Shown piece after piece: positions 58,737 to 64,000 of a stretch of 64,000 bases of DNA (the stretch's first letter is position 1; each line of letters starts with the position of its first letter). The position numbers and the translations under genes are program-made. The stretch comes from Streptomyces canus (GTDB lineage Bacteria > Actinomycetota > Actinomycetes > Streptomycetales > Streptomycetaceae), in contig NZ_JAUSWW010000002.1 in the NCBI RefSeq assembly GCF_030815415.1, forward strand, positions 62,001-126,000. The letters are read 5' to 3'. The notes beneath the pieces were generated by a model. That model worked only from the letters and a program-made list of their open reading frames with translations, was not told the origin of the DNA and did not search any database.

Positions 58737-59210
58737 TCACTGCGCTGCGCCCAGGTAGCGGTGGAGCGTCGGGTTGATGAGCTTGATCAGGTCGTCGACC
58801 GGTATGGACGCGATCGGCTCCAGCTTGATGACGTAGCGCATCAGGACGGCGCCCCAGACCTGCCCGGCGGCCGCGCCGAAGTTGACCGGCGGCACACCGA
58901 GGAACTCGGCCATCTGGTAGATGTCCAGGTCGGTGGCGCCGATGGACTTGCCGGCCTGCGCGAAGAGCTGCTCGGCGATGAAGCGGCGCATCTGCTCCGC
59001 GCCTTCCTCGCTGTTGACCGCGGCCTGGAGGATCCCGAGCAGCTTCGGCCGTACCTCCGGGTCCTCCCACAGCGCGAAGGCGGCGCGCAGGGCGCTCTCG
59101 GTGAGCTGCTCGCGCGGCCCTTCGAGGGCGGCCGCGCCGGCCTCGCCGATCACCTCGCCCAGTGTGTCGACGGCGGCACTGCGCTCGTCGATCTCAACGG
59201 TTTCGGACAT
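58737..59210 (-). CDS. TetR C-terminal-domain-like protein, copy 2
   Basis: A 157-residue paralogue of the preceding gene: FALWEDPEVRPKLLGILQA, EEGAEQMRRFIAEQLFAQAG, MRYVIKLEPIASIPVDDLI and NPTLHRYLG. It too lacks a DNA-binding domain. As two co-transcribed copies they could form a heterodimer that binds a hydrophobic pathway intermediate. Full TetR regulators are about 190-220 residues with HTH at residues 10-55; here that is absent, and a good ribosome-binding site precedes the ATG, so truncation of an annotation error is unlikely. Confidence 0.7.
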   Translation of the reverse strand: MSETVEIDERSAAVDTLGEVIGEAGAAALEGPREQLTESALRAAFALWEDPEVRPKLLGILQAAVNSEEGAEQMRRFIAEQLFAQAGKSIGATDLDIYQMAEFLGVPPVNFGAAAGQVWGAVLMRYVIKLEPIASIPVDDLIKLINPTLHRYLGAAQ

Positions 59211-59243
59211 GACTCCTCCTGGCGTTCCTCGAGATCCGTGATG

Positions 59244-60179
59244 TCACTGCTCGGCGCGCCAGGCGGCTACGAGCTGTTCGAACGTGGCGGCCAGCGGCAG
59301 GTTGTTCCAGAACGAGGCCGGCCGGCGGAAGTACACGGCGAGCTTGTGGTACTCCTCCTTGCGCGAGATCGTCTCGCCGTAGACGAGGACGCGCGCACCG
59401 TCGTACTCGTAGGGGGCGTTCTTCGCGAATTCCGAGATCTCCGGGAACAGCGTCGTCGGGTACGACTCGGGATTCGGGCTCACCACCGAGAAGCAGATCC
59501 GGTCGATGTCCGGGGAGTCCCAGCTGAAGGTGGGGTAGATCGAGAAGGAGTTCTGGACGAACTCCAGCAGCTCCGGGGTGCTCGGCTCGGGCAGTCCGGT
59601 GTCGCCGAGCACAGAAAGAACGGTCTTCTCGTCAAGGCCCCCGGCCATGAAGTAGATGTTCACGGTCTTCTTGGTGTAGTCGATCCCCACGATCGACACA
59701 CGCTTTTCCAGACCGATGTCCGCGAAGGTGCGGGCGTGCTCGGCCAGGCTGCTCGGCATGGACGGGAGCGAGGCGAGGACCGAAAGGTCGCCCAGGTCGT
59801 CCAGGGGGAAGAAGATGTACGTCTTCTTGAAGCCGCCGACGACTCCGCACTCGATGCCGTAGAAGGTGACGGCGGAGCTCTCGAGGATCTCCGGGATCAG
59901 GTTGGCGACGGGGTGGTCGGTCTTCTCGATCCAGCCCTCCCGCACGGCTATGTCGTACGGGTCGCCCGCCTCGAGCGGCACGGTGAAGTTGTAGTCGATG
60001 TCGCCCCGGTGACGCTCGCCGCCGGCCATGGCGAGGACGACCAGGGACTCTTCCGAGACCCCGTCGCCGAACGCGTCCAGGACCGAGCGGACCTTGTCCC
60101 GGGGGACGTCGATGTCCAGCAGGCCGGACGCTTCCTCGATCGCGGAATACACGGCTTCCGCTTTTTCTGACACGGACAT
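59244..60179 (-). CDS. ABBA-type aromatic prenyltransferase 2
   Basis: A 311-residue prenyltransferase similar to copy 1: LDIDVPRDKVRSVLDAFGDG, GIECGVVGGFKKTYIFF, LPSMPSSLAEHARTFADIG, IVGIDYTKKTVNIYFM, YPTFSWDSPDIDRICFSV, YHKLAVYFRRP. ATG 60179 follows GGAGGATCA. Two such enzymes in one operon suggest two prenylations or a reverse/normal pair, or prenylation plus cyclisation. No membrane segments. Confidence 0.9.
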   Translation of the reverse strand: MSVSEKAEAVYSAIEEASGLLDIDVPRDKVRSVLDAFGDGVSEESLVVLAMAGGERHRGDIDYNFTVPLEAGDPYDIAVREGWIEKTDHPVANLIPEILESSAVTFYGIECGVVGGFKKTYIFFPLDDLGDLSVLASLPSMPSSLAEHARTFADIGLEKRVSIVGIDYTKKTVNIYFMAGGLDEKTVLSVLGDTGLPEPSTPELLEFVQNSFSIYPTFSWDSPDIDRICFSVVSPNPESYPTTLFPEISEFAKNAPYEYDGARVLVYGETISRKEEYHKLAVYFRRPASFWNNLPLAATFEQLVAAWRAEQ

Positions 60180-60220
60180 TGATCCTCCAGGCTTGAGCCT
60201 TTGTTTTCGTTCAAGGAATG

Positions 60221-61291
60221 TCAGGCGACCTTCGTCGCGGACAGGACGGCTTCTGCGGTGAGGGCGTGCGGGGGCAGGTTCTCCCAGTCGTCCATGACCG
60301 CCTTGGTGACCTTGAGCCCGGATTCCTCGAGCCAGCTCTGCCAGGTCGAAAGCTTCTGCGGACCGCCCTTGCCCATCGTGCAGCCGACGAAGAAGCTGGA
60401 GTAGAAGTCGACCGTGTAGTTGTCGGGGTCCTTGATGTCCTCGGGGAACACCGGCACCAGCACGTGCACCTGCGCGCCGATCTGAAGCGACTTGCTGACT
60501 CCGTCGAGGATTCGCAGGACGTCGCTCTTGTCGAACATGGGCAGGAAGTGCTTGATCAGGACGACGTCGAAGCCCTCGGGAACGCCATCGAAGACGTCTC
60601 CGCCGATGAACGAGCAGACGTCTTCCACCCCTTGGGCCCGGAAGTTCGCCAGGCATTCCGCTTCCTTGTCGGGAAGGTCGAAGGTGGTGACCCGAAGGCC
60701 GGGCGAGCCTTTCAGTTTGAGGGTGTCGACGGCGCCGAGCCCGGTGTTCCCGGCGAGATCGAGCACGTTGGACCCGGCCGGGATGTCGATGTTCTCGAAG
60801 AACCACGGGTCGACGTGGGCGGTGACGGTGTCCATCAACCTGGCCCAGGGCTCCCGCAGTTCCGGCAGCTCGCCGAGGGCGCCGTAGAGGTCGCCGTCGT
60901 ATCCGTACAGCTCCTTCAGGGCGACGACCTCGCCGGCGCGGACGGTCTCGGTCAGATAGAACAGCTGCCGCAGTGTGACCGCCTTGATCATGTACAGATC
61001 GGCGAGCGCCTGGTCGATCAGCTTCTCGGAGACGCCCGCGAGCCCGTCGAGCCGGTAGCCGCCGGAGGTCTCGTCCTGGGCGACGAAACCCTCCTTGACC
61101 AGCAGCAGGAGCAGCTGTTCCACGGCGTCCGGCTTGGCGCCGGCGACCTCGCCCAGCTCGGCCGCCGTCAGGCCGGGCGTCTCCCGCAGCGCGTCGATGA
61201 TGCCCAGCTCGAAGCAGGACACCAGCGTCATGAACCGCGACGGTCCCACCATGTACTCGCGGAATCGCGCCAGCGTCGCTTCCGGTGTCAT
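60221..61291 (-). CDS. O-methyltransferase 1 (family 2-like)
   Basis: A 356-residue SAM-dependent methyltransferase. The N-terminal winged-helix dimerisation domain (FELGIIDALRETPGL, AKPDAVEQLLLLLVKEGFV) precedes a Rossmann fold with NVLDLAGNTGLGAVDTL as SAM motif I, VVLIKHFLPMFD and VHVLVPVFPED. It is a paralogue of the next gene, with the same length. It probably methylates a hydroxyl or carboxylate of the aromatic precursor. Confidence 0.9.
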   Translation of the reverse strand: MTPEATLARFREYMVGPSRFMTLVSCFELGIIDALRETPGLTAAELGEVAGAKPDAVEQLLLLLVKEGFVAQDETSGGYRLDGLAGVSEKLIDQALADLYMIKAVTLRQLFYLTETVRAGEVVALKELYGYDGDLYGALGELPELREPWARLMDTVTAHVDPWFFENIDIPAGSNVLDLAGNTGLGAVDTLKLKGSPGLRVTTFDLPDKEAECLANFRAQGVEDVCSFIGGDVFDGVPEGFDVVLIKHFLPMFDKSDVLRILDGVSKSLQIGAQVHVLVPVFPEDIKDPDNYTVDFYSSFFVGCTMGKGGPQKLSTWQSWLEESGLKVTKAVMDDWENLPPHALTAEAVLSATKVA

Positions 61292-61355
61292 TGCAACCGA
61301 CCTCTTTCAGTAGCGATGGGATCCGGCTCGCGGCCGAAGCGGCCGCACGCGTCTC

Positions 61356-62426
61356 TCAGGCGACCTTCGTCGCGCTGAGGACGGCCTGGACGGGAATGAC
61401 GTCCGGGGGGATCTCGGCGGCGCTCTTGGTGACCGCGCGGGTCACCTTGAACCCGGCCTGTTCCAGCAGGCTCTGATAGACCGACAGCTTCTGCGGACCG
61501 CCCTGGCCCATGGCGGCGCCGATGAAGAACGCCGGGAAGAAGTCGACGTTGTAGTTGTCGGTCTGCGTGATGTCCTCGGGGTAGACCGGCACCAGGATGT
61601 GGATCTGGCCGCCTTCCTCGAGCGAGGCGTTGGCCCCCTGGAGGATTTTGAGCACGTTGTCCTTGTCGAACATGTCCAGGAAGTGCTTGATCAGGACGAC
61701 GTCGAACCCCTTGGGGATCTCGTCGAAGACATTGCCGCCGATGAACGACAGGTGCTCCTCCAGGCCTTCGGCCCTGAAGTTCGCCAGCGCCTTGGACTCC
61801 TTGTCCGGCAGGTCGAAGGTGGTCACCGTCAGACCGTCGGAGGCCTTGTGCCGGTAGGTGTGGATCGCCCCGAGGCCGGTGTTGCCGGCGACGTCGAGGA
61901 CCCGGGCGCCGGCCGGGATGTCGATGTTGGCGAAGAACCAGGGGTCGATGTTGGCGGTGACCGTGTTCATCAGCTTGAGCCAGGACTCGTTGAGGTCCTG
62001 GTGGTCGGCGACCGCGTCGTACAGGGTGCCCTCGGCGCCGTAGAGCTCCTTCAGGCCGACGACGGTGCCGGTGCGCGCGGACTCGGTGAGGTAGTACAGC
62101 TGTCTGAGCGCGGTGACCTTGATCAGGTTCATGTAGGCCAGGGCGCGGGCGAGGTCGCTCTCGGCGACCTCGGCGAGGCCGGCGAGGCGGTAGCCGCCGG
62201 AGGTCTCGTCCTGCGCGACGAAGCCCTCCTTGACGAGCAGGAACAGCAGCTGTTCGAGTGCGTCCGCCTTGGCGCCGACCTTCTCTCCCAGCTGGGCCGC
62301 CGTCAGGCCGGGGGTCTCGCGCAGCGCGTCGACGACGCCGAGCTCGAAGACGGACAGCAGGGTCATGAACCGCGACGGTCCCACCATGTACTCGCGGAAT
62401 CGGGCGAGCGTCGCTTGCGGTGTCAA
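61356..62426 (-). CDS. O-methyltransferase 2 (family 2-like)
   Basis: A 356-residue paralogue of the downstream gene: LTPQATLARFREYMVGPSRF, RVLDVAGNTGLGAIHTY, VVLIKHFLDMFD, IHILVPVYPED. TTG 62426 follows GAAGGGG by 8 bases and gives exactly the length and start of its paralogue, so I prefer it. A GTG at 62489 that overlaps the ligase stop (GTGA) is the alternative. It acts on the same precursor as its twin or at another position. Confidence 0.9.
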   Translation of the reverse strand: MTPQATLARFREYMVGPSRFMTLLSVFELGVVDALRETPGLTAAQLGEKVGAKADALEQLLFLLVKEGFVAQDETSGGYRLAGLAEVAESDLARALAYMNLIKVTALRQLYYLTESARTGTVVGLKELYGAEGTLYDAVADHQDLNESWLKLMNTVTANIDPWFFANIDIPAGARVLDVAGNTGLGAIHTYRHKASDGLTVTTFDLPDKESKALANFRAEGLEEHLSFIGGNVFDEIPKGFDVVLIKHFLDMFDKDNVLKILQGANASLEEGGQIHILVPVYPEDITQTDNYNVDFFPAFFIGAAMGQGGPQKLSVYQSLLEQAGFKVTRAVTKSAAEIPPDVIPVQAVLSATKVA

Positions 62427-62485
62427 GGCGTTGGTCCCCTTCGGATGAGTGGATGTCCCGGCCGCGGCGGTGTGCTGGTCACCGC

Positions 62486-64000
62486 TCACGCCTGCTCCTG
62501 GAACCGCTGGGCCAGCGCGCGGCGCTGGACCTTCAGCGTGGCGGTCCTGGGCAGCTCGGCCTGCGGGATCTGCACGGGGTCGGCGAGCTGGGGGAACTCG
62601 GCGACGGCCGCCCGCCAGCGGTCCAGGTCCAGCGGCTTGTCGTCGACGGTGCAGATCACCGGGACGGGTTCGGAGTCGGGGCCCTGCACCACGACCAGCT
62701 CGGTCAGCTCGTGCAGTTGGCCCAGGACGACGTCCTCGATCTCCAGGGAGCTCTTCACGCCGGGGATCATGTCGATCTCCCGGTCGAGCATGTGCAGGCA
62801 GCCGAACCGGGTGCGGTAGCCGACGTCCCCGGTCCGCCACCACTGGCCGTCGCGGTTGGCGTCGTAGCGGTCCTGCTCGCCGTAGTAGGTCTTCGCGATG
62901 CCGTCCCAGGCGACCTCGATGGAGCCGGGGTTGGTCTCGGAGGGGGTGTTGCCGTCCCGGCTGACCACGCGGATCCGCGCGGCGCCCCTGGGCATGGCCC
63001 AGCCGACGCAGCGCCCGTTGGCCTTGTGCGCGGAGTGGCGGAAGTAGGCGCGGCCGACGGCCGGACCGACCTCGCTCTGCCCGTAGATCTGGAAGAACAG
63101 GGCGCCTTTGCGGTCGGACGCCTTGAGCAGCCTGCTCATGGTGCCGGGGTGGATGGCGTCGAAGGTGCTGCTGAAGACCTTCACCGAACCGAACGGCGCG
63201 CGCGGGTCCTCGGCGAGCTCCTCCCACTCCATCAGGGAGTTGGGCAGTGCCTCGACGAAGGCCGGGCGGTGCTTGACGAACTGCTCGGCGACCTCGGCGG
63301 GGCCGGTCTCCCGCATGAGGAGGACCGGGTACTCCTTCAGCAGCGCCAGGGACATCGCCGCGACCATCCGCGAGTGCACGAAGGGCACGTTGATCGCGAC
63401 GGTCTCCTTCTTGCGCATCAGGGACAGCAGCCGCCACTGCGGTACGAGGCGGATGCCCTGGGTGCGGGGCGTGTGCACGACGAGCTTGGGGATTCCGGTG
63501 GTGCCGGAGGTGTGGGTGATGACGGCGGCCTCGTCGATGGGCCGCACGACGGGCTTGACCCGGGGGCTGCCCGCGAGTTCGGCGAGCGAGATCGACCCGG
63601 GCCGGTGGTCGGCCGAGGTGATGATCCGCCGGGTGAGGTCGGTGAGGGGCACGTCGGCCAGGACGTCGAGCTTGGCGCCGTCGGTGAGCAGGGTCGGCCG
63701 GTCGACCCGCTCCAGCAGGACGCCCACGGTCGTGGGGTCCAGCGCCGGCGACAGGTTCACGACGATGCCGCCGATGCGGGAGACGGCGGCGGCGAGCATC
63801 CAGTGGTCGGCGTTGGCCGTCTTGTAGATGACGACGCGCTCGTCGGGCCGGACGCCGGCCGCCCACAGTCGGGCCGCCAGGTCGTCGACGTACTCGGCGT
63901 AGCGGGCCACCGTCAGACGCCGTCCCGCCTCGGGCAGGACGCCCAGGTCGTGGTCGAGGCTGATCGGGGTCGACGGGTTGACGGCGGCCGCCATCTGCGG
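62486..64000 (-). CDS. AMP-forming acyl/aryl-CoA ligase, 5' end may lie outside
   Basis: An adenylate-forming enzyme of at least 502 residues. The core motif THTSGTTGIPKLVVHTP, an ATP-binding FFQIYGQSEVGPAVGRA, the hinge region WWRTGDVGYRTRFGCLHMLDREIDMIPG and the C-terminal Lys in LPRTATLKVQRRAL are all present. The window edge cuts near an ATG at 63994, and the start is probably just outside. It activates a carboxylic acid as adenylate, probably a CoA thioester. No carrier domain follows. It leads the operon and may deliver an aromatic acid. Confidence 0.9.
   Translation of the reverse strand, partial: PQMAAAVNPSTPISLDHDLGVLPEAGRRLTVARYAEYVDDLAARLWAAGVRPDERVVIYKTANADHWMLAAAVSRIGGIVVNLSPALDPTTVGVLLERVDRPTLLTDGAKLDVLADVPLTDLTRRIITSADHRPGSISLAELAGSPRVKPVVRPIDEAAVITHTSGTTGIPKLVVHTPRTQGIRLVPQWRLLSLMRKKETVAINVPFVHSRMVAAMSLALLKEYPVLLMRETGPAEVAEQFVKHRPAFVEALPNSLMEWEELAEDPRAPFGSVKVFSSTFDAIHPGTMSRLLKASDRKGALFFQIYGQSEVGPAVGRAYFRHSAHKANGRCVGWAMPRGAARIRVVSRDGNTPSETNPGSIEVAWDGIAKTYYGEQDRYDANRDGQWWRTGDVGYRTRFGCLHMLDREIDMIPGVKSSLEIEDVVLGQLHELTELVVVQGPDSEPVPVICTVDDKPLDLDRWRAAVAEFPQLADPVQIPQAELPRTATLKVQRRALAQRFQEQA

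Noticed and set aside
61356..63866. An 836-residue frame joining the second methyltransferase to upstream sequence
   Set aside because: The first 470 residues are an out-of-frame shadow of the ligase. The methyltransferase starts at the TTG with its own ribosome-binding site.
1..64000. CRISPR arrays, tRNA or rRNA genes, intact insertion sequences
   Set aside because: No regularly spaced direct repeats, cloverleaf sequences or transposase motifs were seen by eye; small ones could be missed.

Overview
The window is high-GC actinobacterial DNA. The regulators, ECF sigma factors with SnoaL-like tails, LytR-CpsA-Psr protein, XRE/WD40 NTPase, occasional TTA codons and GTG/TTG starts all point to Streptomyces or a close relative. 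No rRNA, tRNA, CRISPR array or intact transposase was seen.

Layout. (A) 1-16.2 kb is a patchy flank: a partial P-loop NTPase, a translationally coupled two-gene operon ending in a zeta-toxin-like kinase, a secreted lipoprotein, an LCP-family protein, a 1272-residue XRE/STAND/WD40 protein, a secreted protein, an aldo/keto reductase, VOC and TetR genes and a SMI1/KNR4 protein. Several decayed genes lie among them (RecF/OLD-like ATPase, lipoprotein tail, DUF2255-like tail, ECF sigma tail). (B) 16.3-53.9 kb is a type II polyketide cluster. Its core is KS-alpha, KS-beta/CLF, ACP, a C-9-type ketoreductase, a didomain aromatase/cyclase and a TcmI-type cyclase. Tailoring genes include an aromatic hydroxylase, a second hydroxylase fused in frame to a flavin-dependent halogenase, a stand-alone second halogenase, a flavin reductase, a Tat-leader FAD oxidase, a DUF1772 (anthrone-oxygenase-like) protein, an ABM-type monooxygenase and two deazaflavin-type reductases. 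A supply block carries an acyl-CoA carboxylase beta and epsilon subunit, a 4'-phosphopantetheinyl transferase and a second carrier protein. Transport is by an MFS pump and a cation/proton antiporter. Regulation includes two OmpR-type regulators, a soluble histidine kinase, an OvmZ-like Zn-ribbon/HTH protein, a NarL-like pseudo-receiver, a frameshifted STAND regulator and three ECF41/SigJ-like sigma factors. (C) 54.3-64.0 kb is a separate, entirely minus-strand prenylation operon that continues past the right edge. It holds an AMP-forming acyl ligase, two paralogous O-methyltransferases, two ABBA-type aromatic prenyltransferases, an all-trans polyprenyl diphosphate synthase, a cytochrome P450, a small protein, and two tandem proteins that look like TetR ligand-binding domains without a DNA-binding domain.

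How it works together (inference). In B, malonyl-CoA made with the carboxylase is condensed by KS/CLF/ACP. The ketoreductase, aromatase and cyclase fold the chain to a reduced polycyclic aromatic. Hydroxylases, oxygenases and two FADH2-dependent halogenases fed by the flavin reductase then decorate it, and MFS exports it. In C, an aromatic acid would be adenylated, O-methylated and C-prenylated with a GGPP-like or shorter donor, then oxidised by the P450. The free TetR ligand-binding folds have no obvious precedent in such an operon and are the most unusual part of the window.
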